From assembly GCA_964412395.1 (NCBI GenBank), contig CAYPOY010000139.1, positions 1-11,975 of the forward strand: a stretch of 11,975 nucleotides of DNA, read 5' to 3'. The stretch's first letter is position 1. The number at the start of each line of letters is the position of its first letter. The stretch comes from CAYPOY01 sp964412395 (lineage in GTDB: Bacteria > Chloroflexota > Anaerolineae > B4-G1). This document shows, one piece after another, positions 1-5,565 of this stretch. The translations under genes were made by a program, and so were the position numbers. The notes beneath the pieces are model-generated. The model was not told the origin of the DNA. It ran no database searches and worked only from the letters and a program-made list of their open reading frames with translations.

Positions 1-600
1 AAGGCTGAGACGGAGTGTGCTTTGTGCGAAAAATTGGGTATTCTTCATTGCTGGCCGGTGATCGAAGGGATTGACGAGGCAATTGACCAGATCGAGGATC
101 AGGTGTTCGACGATCCCACGCCATCTTTACTGGAACGTATCTTCACCCTCAAGCGAGCCCTGCTCCACCTGCGCCGTATCATCGCTCCACAACACGAAGT
201 GCTCAACAAACTGGCGCGCGGGGACTACGCAGTGATTGACCCTGAAAGGCGCATCTTCTTCCGCGACGTGTACGATCACCTCGTCCGCCTGCACGACATC
301 ACCGAGAGCCTGCGCGACCTGACAGGAAGCGCACTGGACACTTACCTCTCGGTCGTGAGCAACCGGCCGGTCACGCTGACCGGGCCGTGTTTCGTACATG
401 CTCCGCGTTCGGTGAAGGGCAAGCCACTGCAGGACTGCTTAATCGTCTTCTGGCGGGGCGAGCATGTAGCCGAAGCCGCGCACGGAGTGGATATAATGGT
501 GTCTCTCCGGATCCAGCCCGAGTCGCCGGCGGATCTGGCGAATGTGGACCTTGACCAGCTCACGAGCTTCGATCTCTCCGGCCTCGTATCCCCACACTAA
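1..600 (+). pseudogene. CorA-family Mg2+/Co2+ transporter fragment, membrane domain lost
   Basis: The forward frame is open from the window edge to the stop at 598-600, with a possible TTG start at 22. From about base 50 to 366 the translation follows the CorA cytoplasmic helical domain: PVIEGIDEAIDQIED, then TLKRALLHLRRIIAP, FRDVYDH and finally YLSVVSNR. In intact CorA this last motif leads straight into the stalk helix, TM1 and the GMN selectivity motif. Here the similarity stops abruptly after SNR (base 366), and the remaining 77 codons are unrelated and run antisense over the 3' end of the neighbouring regulator gene. The stretch before base 50 also does not resemble CorA. With no membrane helices and no GMN motif it cannot be a channel. 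The simplest reading is a recombination remnant; a soluble truncated protein is less likely. Family assignment is confident, the status as a gene is not. Confidence 0.72.
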
Positions 601-1056
601 TCGTAGCAGTTCCTGGCAACCGATGACTTCACCAGTGCGCTTAGCCAATGTCAACAGCAGGCGATACTGTATCGGAGGCAAGGTGACCCAGCGCTCGCCG
701 AGACTTGCTCGCCTCTTGCGAGTGTCAATGCGTAGTTCCCCGATTTGATAGCGGTATGGTGGCTCCCCAGCGAGACATTGGGCCACTGCGATTCCATCTC
801 CGGCGCCAGCGGCCGGGGCACCTACGAGGAGCAAGGGGGGCCAGCGACTGGCCTCCGTCAGCTTGAGCAGGTTGGCAAGTTCCATCCGAGCCAGAGCGGC
901 CCGCTCGGCGAGGATCAGATCGGGAGCGTCCTTCTCAAGGGAAGATATGACGTCTGACCAGGTGGTAGCGATGGTGTAGCGGTCTGCCACGTCACCAAGG
1001 GCAGTCTGCGTCCTCTCCGCAACTTCGGGTGTTGATGCCAGGATGATGATATGCAT
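439..1056 (-). CDS. OmpR/PhoB-type winged-helix regulator with degenerate receiver
   Basis: This 205-residue DNA-binding protein reads leftward. The start chosen is the ATG at 1056, giving MHIIILAST, because GGGGGGAG lies just upstream; the frame is open further upstream but would run through the promoter. Residues 1-90 resemble a shortened response-regulator receiver. The acidic pocket is missing (ILASTPEV instead of a DD pair), and the phospho-acceptor position in PDLILAERAAL is Glu51 rather than Asp. The usual conserved Lys and the last helices are also not recognisable. Residues about 105-203 are a complete Trans_Reg_C winged helix: YQIGELRID, LPPIQYRLLLTLAKR, the recognition helix ELVKVHIRQIRRRLG and the wing HSVRGFGYML. 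No partner kinase is adjacent. It is probably phosphorylation-independent, or Glu51 may mimic phosphate. The four-hexamer array just upstream is a plausible binding site. Confidence 0.85.
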   Translation of the reverse strand: MHIIILASTPEVAERTQTALGDVADRYTIATTWSDVISSLEKDAPDLILAERAALARMELANLLKLTEASRWPPLLLVGAPAAGAGDGIAVAQCLAGEPPYRYQIGELRIDTRKRRASLGERWVTLPPIQYRLLLTLAKRTGEVIGCQELLRLVWGYEAGEIEARELVKVHIRQIRRRLGLDPERHHYIHSVRGFGYMLAPPEDD

Positions 1057-1083
1057 CGCATGCTCCCCCCGCAATCCGGAGGT

Positions 1084-1112
1084 ATGATAACACCGGGCGT
1101 GCGAAAAGTCAA
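1084..1112 (-). promoter_or_regulatory. Sigma-70-type promoter of the winged-helix regulator
   Basis: Reading the minus strand, TTGACT (1112-1107) is followed by exactly 17 bp and TATCAT (1089-1084), about 28 bp upstream of the ATG at 1056. The predicted transcript starts near 1077. The -35 lies 8 bp from the 11-bp repeat array at 1121-1159, so a protein on that array could act on this promoter too. Confidence 0.7.
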
Positions 1113-1120
1113 CGCGGATG

Positions 1121-1186
1121 TACACCGAACCTTTACCAGGGTCTTACCAATGATTTACCGCCGTGTGGTTCGTTCCATGCTATGTT
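1121..1186 (+). promoter_or_regulatory. Four-hexamer 11-bp direct-repeat operator plus extended -10 (copy A)
   Basis: TACACC (1121), TTTACC (1132), CTTACC (1143) and TTTACC (1154) occur at exact 11-bp steps. They are followed by 21 bp and then TGC-TATGTT (-10-like hexamer at 1181-1186). No -35 hexamer is present at the expected place, which is the pattern of activator-dependent promoters where a PhoB/OmpR-type protein sits on direct repeats of one helical turn. The predicted start, near 1193, precedes the ATG at 1224 of the sigma-like gene. A second copy with the same geometry is at 1887-1952. Confidence 0.6.
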
Positions 1187-1223
1187 ACATTGCTCAGCGA
1201 GAACATACTCAGGATTAAACCTG

Positions 1224-1634
1224 ATGGAGATACAATGCTTGCCTATGTGGAGACAGGCCGAATTAAAGCAAGCCGTTCTGGACGGTCTGGCGGCTCGTGA
1301 TCGTCTTGTTTGTGCCAACGTTCGCCTAGTAATCAGCATTGCCAAGAGATACATCGGCCGTGGTGTGCCCTTCCTCGATTCGATCCAGGAGGGCAACATC
1401 GGCCTTATGCGTGCCGCCGACAGGTTCGACTACCGGCGGGAACACAGGTTCTCGACTTACGCCACGTGGTGGATTCGGCAAGCGATTATGCGCGCCATCG
1501 CCAATCAGAGCCGCACCATCCGTGTCCCAGTCCACCTGGCAGACCAGATCAACCGGCAGGCTTCGTCACCCCGCGTACTCTCGCAGACTGAGAAGCTTCA
1601 TAGAATAGCTGGCGATCCGACGAGAGAACATTAA
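1224..1634 (+). CDS. Truncated sigma-70 family factor (region 2 only)
   Basis: The start is placed at the ATG at 1224 because an earlier in-frame ATG (1182) lies inside the -10-like element; a weak AGGA precedes it. The product has 136 residues. Residues about 20-110 are a classic primary or group-2 sigma region 2: LVCANVRLVISIAKRYIGRG (2.1), FLDSIQEGNIGLMRAADRFD (2.2), and YRREHRFSTYATWWIRQAI (2.3-2.4, melting and -10 recognition). RTIRVPVHLADQINR then begins region 3. After that the sequence degenerates, ending TREH, and regions 3 proper and 4 (-35 recognition) are absent. Region 1.2 is also largely missing. It may be a decayed gene, or a sigma fragment that can bind core and read -10 elements only. 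The array upstream looks like a regulated promoter for it. Confidence 0.7.
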   Translation: MEIQCLPMWRQAELKQAVLDGLAARDRLVCANVRLVISIAKRYIGRGVPFLDSIQEGNIGLMRAADRFDYRREHRFSTYATWWIRQAIMRAIANQSRTIRVPVHLADQINRQASSPRVLSQTEKLHRIAGDPTREH

Positions 1635-1710
1635 TCACCTGTACGAACGTGTTTTCGAAGGACACGGAGACTTCGCAAGAGTAGAGGAGCAGGACCCCTG
1701 GTGGAGGTGA
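1609..1710 (+). pseudogene. Short open remnant, weakly Hsp20-like N-terminus
   Basis: A 33-codon frame bounded by stops (TAG at 1606-1608, TGA at 1708-1710) reads ENINHLYERVFEG followed by EEQDPWW. Small heat-shock proteins often begin with a helix of the kind EINRLFE.FF followed by an acidic loop and a WxP segment, so this may be the leading scrap of an Hsp20 gene. There is no start codon of quality and no alpha-crystallin domain follows. The resemblance is short and the call is speculative; it is listed because the surrounding region is full of gene fragments. Confidence 0.2.
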
Positions 1711-1716
1711 TGTGAG

Positions 1717-1806
1717 ATGACTAGAAAAAAAGAGGTGCCAAGGGCCAAGAGACAGACCAGGATCCACCGAAAGGAATGCAGGAAGAAACCCAGGAGGACC
1801 AGATAG
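1717..1806 (+). CDS. Candidate 29-residue basic peptide with perfect ribosome binding site
   Basis: The ATG at 1717 is preceded by GGAGGTGA (1703-1710) with a 6-nt spacer, the best ribosome binding site in the left part of the window. The 29 residues begin MTRKKEVPRAKRQ and end with a run rich in Arg and Lys; roughly half the residues are Arg or Lys and there is a single Cys. I recognise no family. It could be a nucleic-acid-binding micro-protein, or the cut-off start of a longer lost gene. Its reality rests only on the ribosome binding site. Confidence 0.3.
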   Translation: MTRKKEVPRAKRQTRIHRKECRKKPRRTR

Positions 1807-1879
1807 AAGCTGCTAGAGCAGGATCAGCTTAATCGGCGTGACGGGTGATAGGGTGAGTGCCTGGTAGATCAGCATCTGG

Positions 1880-2116
1880 GTGGGTGTACACCGATTCTTC
1901 ACCGGAGTCTCACCAACCGCCCACCCCACTGACGCTTATTCTGTGCTATACTTCTGTGACGCCGTCATTAGCGTGGACAACCCACGTGAGGGCGCCACGG
2001 TCGCCTGTCGCGAATGCGGCACGGAACTGGAGATCATCAGCACCAATCCCTTCGAAGTAGATTTCCCACTCGACTTCGATGAGGATTGGGACGATGAAGA
2101 AGATGAAGATCAATAG
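1880..2116 (+). CDS. LysW-like protein, copy 1, N-terminally degraded and with acidic tail
   Basis: LysW is the small zinc-ribbon carrier whose C-terminal Glu holds alpha-aminoadipate or glutamate during lysine or arginine synthesis. The frame is open from an ATG at 1880, but only from about base 1950 does it match: CDAVISVDNPREGATVACRECGTELEIIS, then NPFEV. Compared with copy 2 downstream, the first Cys of the first CxxC pair is replaced by Leu, so one zinc ligand is lost. The tail contains EDW but continues as DDEEDEDQ and ends in Gln, so the carrier Glu is missing. A promoter-like module (1887-1952) overlaps the frame's 5' end, so translation may begin at the in-frame GTG at 1973, giving about 48 residues. 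No lys or arg biosynthesis genes are nearby. It is probably a decaying or repurposed duplicate. Confidence 0.55.
   Translation: MGVHRFFTGVSPTAHPTDAYSVLYFCDAVISVDNPREGATVACRECGTELEIISTNPFEVDFPLDFDEDWDDEEDEDQ
1887..1952 (+). promoter_or_regulatory. Four-hexamer 11-bp direct-repeat operator plus extended -10 (copy B)
   Basis: TACACC (1887), TTCACC (1898), CTCACC (1909) and CCCACC (1920) are spaced exactly 11 bp apart, followed by 21 bp and TGC-TATACT (-10-like hexamer at 1947-1952). Number, order, spacing and the 21-bp gap match copy A at 1121-1186, although the bases between hexamers differ. The first hexamer also shares flanks (TGTACACCGA in both). The predicted transcript begins near 1959, inside the reading frame of the first LysW-like gene. 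Confidence 0.6.
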
Positions 2117-2126
2117 TAACAACGCA

Positions 2127-2140
2127 CTCACTTGAGTGAG
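2127..2140. repeat. Short inverted repeat between the LysW copies
   Basis: CTCAC-TTGA-GTGAG forms a perfect 5-bp stem with a 4-base loop, extendable to CTCACT/AGTGAG. It is followed by the small repeat GCCTaacAGGC just before the second LysW start. There is no T-run, so it is more likely a processing or regulatory hairpin than a terminator. Confidence 0.35.
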
Positions 2141-2160
2141 CAAGCCTAACAGGCAGAAAA

Positions 2161-2319
2161 ATGGCCAAGACATATTGTCCCGAATGTGATGCTGTCATCA
2201 GCATGGACAATCCACGTGATGGCGCTCAGCTCAGATGTCCTGAATGCGGTGTGGAACTGGAAGTCATCAGCACCGATCCTTTCGAGGTAAACTTCACCGA
2301 CGGCTGGCAGAACGAGTAG
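2161..2319 (+). CDS. lysW: LysW-like zinc-ribbon amino-group carrier, copy 2 (52 aa)
   Basis: This 52-residue protein begins MAKTYCPECDAVISMDNPRD. Both zinc pairs are present (C6xxC9 and C26xxC29), followed by GVELEVISTDPFEV, which is the LysW fold. The ending DGWQNE stops on a Glu, as in LysW where the final Glu of the EDWGE motif is the attachment site, but the motif itself is altered (DGWQNE). Length matches the family (about 52-56). It is preceded by a weak AGGC-type ribosome site and lies 44 bp after copy 1, probably on the same transcript. In the 36-residue shared core, 26 positions are identical to copy 1. No LysX or LysZ partner is in the window, so its role here is uncertain. It may be a carrier working with genes elsewhere, or a generic zinc-ribbon protein. 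Confidence 0.75.
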   Translation: MAKTYCPECDAVISMDNPRDGAQLRCPECGVELEVISTDPFEVNFTDGWQNE

Positions 2320-2347
2320 TACTCTCTTGGTCTGCACGGTACAATGT

Positions 2348-2365
2348 CGAGCCGTAAGCGGCTCG
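2348..2365. terminator. Hairpin downstream of the LysW pair, possible terminator
   Basis: CGAGCCG-taag-CGGCTCG is a perfect 7-bp GC-rich stem with a 4-base loop, 29 bp after the stop of LysW copy 2. It is not followed by a T-run. It could still end or stabilise the LysW transcript. Confidence 0.4.
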
Positions 2366-2545
2366 CCTGCTTGGGCGGGGCGCTTATTGATGTCTCTCGC
2401 CGCTCTGGGAGGTCACGTTGACCATGATAGTGAGTGGTGAGCAAAACGGCTAGCGAGGTGAACAGGCTCTTTCAGACCAGCGATACCCACGTCAATCTGG
2501 AGTCGAAATTTAAGCTCAGATCGGGGGCGGGCAGACTGATCTATC
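2366..2545. other. Non-coding or decayed spacer before the kinase
   Basis: I see no convincing gene. An inverted repeat GGTCA-cgt-TGACC lies at 2411-2423. A forward frame opening at GTG 2434 and running to 2628 encodes 64 residues without a recognisable fold. Its segment GAGRLIY, together with the later SSEEEGTIFRARIP in another frame, vaguely recalls the C-terminal end of a histidine kinase ATPase domain, so this may be the scar of a lost kinase copy. Confidence 0.3.
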
Positions 2546-2620
2546 AGGAGGACCTGAATGTTCACCTCCTCGGAGGAAGAGGGAACGATCTTCAGGGCCC
2601 GTATCCCCTGCAGCCCGTAG
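2546..2620 (+). promoter_or_regulatory. Leader mini-ORF with ribosome site sequestered in a hairpin, upstream of kinase
   Basis: AGGAGG (2546-2551) sits 6 nt before ATG 2558, which opens a 20-codon ORF (MFTSSEEEGTIFRARIPCSP) ending at TAG 2618-2620. CCTCCT (2565-2570) can pair fully with this AGGAGG, placing the start codon in a 13-nt loop. A second GGAGG (2572-2576) competes weakly for the same CCTCC. The ORF is in the same frame as the kinase and its stop directly abuts it. It may be a leader peptide, a nonsense-interrupted kinase N-terminus, or a remnant of another kinase's tail (GTIFRARIP resembles the common GTTFxxRLP ending). Confidence 0.35.
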
Positions 2621-2665
2621 TTGCCTGAAGTGTCGAGGCCGAGAGAAATGTGGGAGTACCAACAG

Positions 2666-4762
2666 ATGTCTGAGGCCTATCGTGATTTTCTCTCCGACGA
2701 TGAGCATCACCCCGGCGTGCTCTATTTCGGCGGGACGCGCATGGCCCTGCTGGACATTGAGGCCGGCTTCTGGGCATTGCGCCGCCAGATGGAAGCGCTC
2801 GTCGGCAGACGACTGGCCAACGGGGTGTTGCAGCAGGCCGGCGTCAATGGTGGTGCTTCCTTCGCCCGCGCCTTTGCCCTCAACGTGACGCCAGGTATGG
2901 CACCGCGGGCCCTGCGCGACTGCGTCGCCGCCTACCAAGCTGCAGGATTCGGCCATTTCGAAGTAGAGGCCCTGGAGTGGCCCATCGGTCGTGCTCTCAT
3001 CCGTGGGACCAACACCTTCGAGGCCTGGATGATACGCCAACGCGGGCAGAAGACGAAGTCACCGGTCTGTTCCTACACTGCCGGTGTCCTGGTGGGCTTT
3101 GTTAACGCCCTGGGTGACCGCCGGGACGTGGTTTGTGTTGAACGCGCGTGCCAGGCCCAAGGAGATGAGGTGTGCCTGTTTGAGCTTTTGCCGGTTGAGG
3201 CCGCGGGCGACGTCCCCGTCGTCACCTTCGATCCCGACCCCTTGCTCAGCCACCAACTTAACCTGCTGGAGGTTCTCTTCAACCGTATGCCGATGGGCAT
3301 CGCCATCTTCGACCGCGACCTCGTGCTCCGCCGGTGCAACCCCACCTGGGCGGAGTACATTGAACGCTATACCCCCTCGTCGGCCGGCGAGGTGGTGCCG
3401 GGGGCAGACCTGTTCGACCTGGCCCCAGGCACTGAGGCAAACCTCATGCCGGTTCTCAAGCGGGCGCTGGCCGGTGAGACGGTGCACCTTGAGGGTTTCC
3501 GTTCGGAGAGCGGCGGCATCGTCTCCTACCGGGACGCGGTCTTCACGCCCCTGGTTGAGGACGGGCAGGTTGTCGGTATCGTGGACGTGACCACGGATGC
3601 CACGGAGCGCGTGCTGGCCTATCAGGAATTGGAGCAACGGGTGGCCGATCGCACGCGGGAGCTAGCGGCCCTACACGACGTGATGGCGGCGGCCAGCGAG
3701 TCGCTCGACCTGGAGGCCGTCCTGGAACGCTCGTTGGATCGGGTGTTGAAGGTCATGGGGGGCGACGTGGGGGTAATTTATTTGCTTGACGAGGCCCAGG
3801 GGACCCTGCGCCTTGCCGCATCGCAAGGCGTATCGCCAGCTATCGTGGCCAAGATGGACGCGCTAATGGTGGAGAACGGTCTGGCGGGCTGGACGATCGA
3901 GCAGGGCGAACCGCCGGTCGTGCCTACCATAACGGACGCGGAGCGACCGCTCCTGGCAGTCCCCGCTGAGAGCACCCAGGCTCACGTGACTGTGCCATTG
4001 CGGGCCAGGGGGAGGGTCTTGGGCATGCTCAGCGTGGTCGGGGAGACGGGGTGGCAGTTCAGCCAGGCAGAAATGTCTCTGCTGGAGGCCATCGCCGACC
4101 AGGTGGGATTGGCGGTGGAGAGCACCCGGCTATACAAGCAGGCCGAGCAACTGGCAGTGGTGAGGGAGCGGGAGCGGCTGGCCCGGGAACTCCACGACTC
4201 GGTCACCCAATCGTTGTACAGCTTGACGCTCCTGGCCGAAGCGGGACGGCAGTTGGCACAGCATGGTGACCTTGAACGCGTGGAGGAGTATCTGGAGCGG
4301 CTCGGTGAGATCGGCCAGCAAGCCCTCAAGGAGATGCGGCTGCTGGTGTACCAGTTGCGACCGTTGGTGTTGAAGCGAGAGGGGCTGGTGGGGGCATTAC
4401 AGCAGCGGCTGGACGCCGTCGAGAAACGCGCGGGCGTGGACGCGCGCTTGCTGACCGAGGGAGAGGTCGAACTGCCGGCACAGGTGGAAGAAGAGCTCTA
4501 CCGCATCGCGCAGGAAGCGCTGAACAACGCGCTGAAACACGCTGCGGCCACCTGCGTGACGGTCTGCATCCGTGCGGAAGGCGACCAGGTGGAGCTGGAG
4601 GTGAGAGACGACGGGAGGGGGTTCGATCCTGTCACCGTGGGCAACGAGGGAGGTATGGGACTGGTTAGCATGCGAGAACGGACGGAGAAGCTAGGGGGAA
4701 CGTTGGTCATTCTCTCGACACCGGGGGAGGGAACGAGGGTGAGAGTGACAGCCGGCCATTAG
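2666..4762 (+). CDS. V4R-PAS-GAF sensor histidine kinase (HisKA_3/NarX-DegS type)
   Basis: This is a sensor kinase of about 698 residues with no obvious membrane segment. The start at ATG 2666 is chosen for GGGAG 9 nt upstream; ATG 2648 and TTG 2621 are in-frame alternatives. Residues about 15-178 form a V4R small-ligand domain ending in the characteristic ERACQAQGDEVCLFEL. A PAS domain follows (about 195-315, FNRMPMGIAIFDRD), then a short coiled coil (ELEQRVADRTREL), a GAF domain (about 335-490), the dimerisation and phosphoacceptor helix RERERLARELHDSVTQ with His510, and a HATPase_c domain (N-box EALNNALKHA, G1 DDGRGFD, G2 GGMGLVSMRERTEKLGG). The adjacent LuxR-type regulator is its likely partner. 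V4R domains bind hydrophobic or aromatic ligands in some relatives; the ligand here is unknown. The pst operon downstream is a candidate target. Confidence 0.9.
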   Translation: MSEAYRDFLSDDEHHPGVLYFGGTRMALLDIEAGFWALRRQMEALVGRRLANGVLQQAGVNGGASFARAFALNVTPGMAPRALRDCVAAYQAAGFGHFEVEALEWPIGRALIRGTNTFEAWMIRQRGQKTKSPVCSYTAGVLVGFVNALGDRRDVVCVERACQAQGDEVCLFELLPVEAAGDVPVVTFDPDPLLSHQLNLLEVLFNRMPMGIAIFDRDLVLRRCNPTWAEYIERYTPSSAGEVVPGADLFDLAPGTEANLMPVLKRALAGETVHLEGFRSESGGIVSYRDAVFTPLVEDGQVVGIVDVTTDATERVLAYQELEQRVADRTRELAALHDVMAAASESLDLEAVLERSLDRVLKVMGGDVGVIYLLDEAQGTLRLAASQGVSPAIVAKMDALMVENGLAGWTIEQGEPPVVPTITDAERPLLAVPAESTQAHVTVPLRARGRVLGMLSVVGETGWQFSQAEMSLLEAIADQVGLAVESTRLYKQAEQLAVVRERERLARELHDSVTQSLYSLTLLAEAGRQLAQHGDLERVEEYLERLGEIGQQALKEMRLLVYQLRPLVLKREGLVGALQQRLDAVEKRAGVDARLLTEGEVELPAQVEEELYRIAQEALNNALKHAAATCVTVCIRAEGDQVELEVRDDGRGFDPVTVGNEGGMGLVSMRERTEKLGGTLVILSTPGEGTRVRVTAGH

Positions 4763-4805
4763 CCGTTAGCAGTCAGCGGTTAGCAGTGGCTGATGGTTAA
4801 CGGCT
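4761..4805. repeat. Interspersed palindromic repeat between kinase and regulator
   Basis: AGCCGTTA (4761-4768) pairs with TAACGGCT (4798-4805), and a nested TCAGC/GCTGA pair lies inside. The 9-mer GTTAGCAGT is directly repeated at 4765 and 4779 (14-bp period). The element begins on the kinase stop codon and fills most of the gap to the regulator. It resembles the multi-copy spacer repeats of large bacterial genomes and could attenuate read-through between the two genes. Confidence 0.5.
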
Positions 4806-4823
4806 ATCAATGGAGGTGTCTCA

Positions 4824-5480
4824 ATGACTGAGAGCATTCGTATCCTCATCGCTGACGATCATGCCGTGGTGCGGGAGGGGTTGCGGGCGCTGATAGGCGT
4901 TCAGCCGGGTATGGTGTTGGTTGGCGAGGCCGCAGACGGGATTGAAGTGGTGCAGAAGGCCCGCTCCCTGAAGCCCGACGCTATCCTGCTGGACTTGGTG
5001 ATGCCCCGCAAGGGCGGCATCGAGGCCATCGGCGAGATCAAGCAGGAGAATCCCGACGCGCGCATCCTGGTTCTCACCAGCTTTGCCGAGGACGAGAAGG
5101 TCTTCCCGGCGATCAAGGCGGGCGCGTTGGGCTACCTGTTGAAAGACGCTTCGCCTCAGGAATTGCTGCAGGCGATCCACGACGTGTACCAGGGTGAGCC
5201 GACTATGCACCCCACCATCGCCCGCAAACTGATGCGCGAACTTCAGCGACCATCCGACTTGCCGCCCACGGAGGAGCCGCTGACGGAGCGGGAGGTGGAG
5301 GTTCTGAGGCTGGTGGCACGGGGCTTGTCGAACGTGGAGATCGGAGAGAACTTGTTCATCAGTGAGCGGACGGTGCGCACCCATGTCAGCAACATCCTGA
5401 GCAAACTGCACCTGGCGAATCGCACCCAGGTGGCACTGTATGCCCTGCGCGAAGGGCTGGCAAGGCTGGACGAAAACTGA
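4824..5480 (+). CDS. NarL/LuxR-family response regulator
   Basis: This 218-residue two-component regulator has GGAGGTG ideally placed before ATG 4824. The receiver is complete: acidic pair D11-D12, phospho-acceptor Asp57 in ILLDLVMPRKGG, Thr85 in VLTSF and Lys107 in YLLKDA. The C-terminal GerE/LuxR helix-turn-helix runs from about 153 to 210 (LTEREVEVLRLVARGLSNVEIG, then the recognition helix SERTVRTHVSNILSKL). It resembles the LiaR/DegU group, which is normally paired with HisKA_3 kinases such as the one just upstream, so the two form a cognate pair. Its targets are not shown by the sequence; the pst operon begins 213 bp downstream. Confidence 0.95.
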   Translation: MTESIRILIADDHAVVREGLRALIGVQPGMVLVGEAADGIEVVQKARSLKPDAILLDLVMPRKGGIEAIGEIKQENPDARILVLTSFAEDEKVFPAIKAGALGYLLKDASPQELLQAIHDVYQGEPTMHPTIARKLMRELQRPSDLPPTEEPLTEREVEVLRLVARGLSNVEIGENLFISERTVRTHVSNILSKLHLANRTQVALYALREGLARLDEN

Positions 5481-5484
5481 GCGA

Positions 5485-5526
5485 GCTGTGTCATTTGTCA
5501 TAACCGACCGGCTCGTTTGACACAGC
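5485..5526. terminator. Inverted repeat after the response regulator, possible terminator
   Basis: GCTGTGTCA (5485-5493) and TGACACAGC (5518-5526) form a perfect 9-bp stem with a 24-nt loop, starting 5 bp after the regulator stop. No clear T-run follows, so it could be a factor-dependent terminator or an operator. A second hairpin lies at 5566-5583. Confidence 0.45.
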
Positions 5527-5565
5527 GGAGATTGCTCCCGAAGCAGTCTTTTGTCTGAGCCAGGA

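Noticed and set aside
439..563. C-terminal extension of the CorA fragment as a genuine domain
   Set aside because: It is antisense to the conserved winged-helix coding sequence and has no CorA-like features.
2434..2628. Forward 64-codon frame before the kinase as a gene
   Set aside because: There is no family resemblance as a whole and no ribosome site for its GTG start; it overlaps the leader ORF in another frame.
2621..2665. TTG start at 2621 for the kinase
   Set aside because: It begins directly after a stop codon with no ribosome site; ATG 2666 (or 2648) is better placed.
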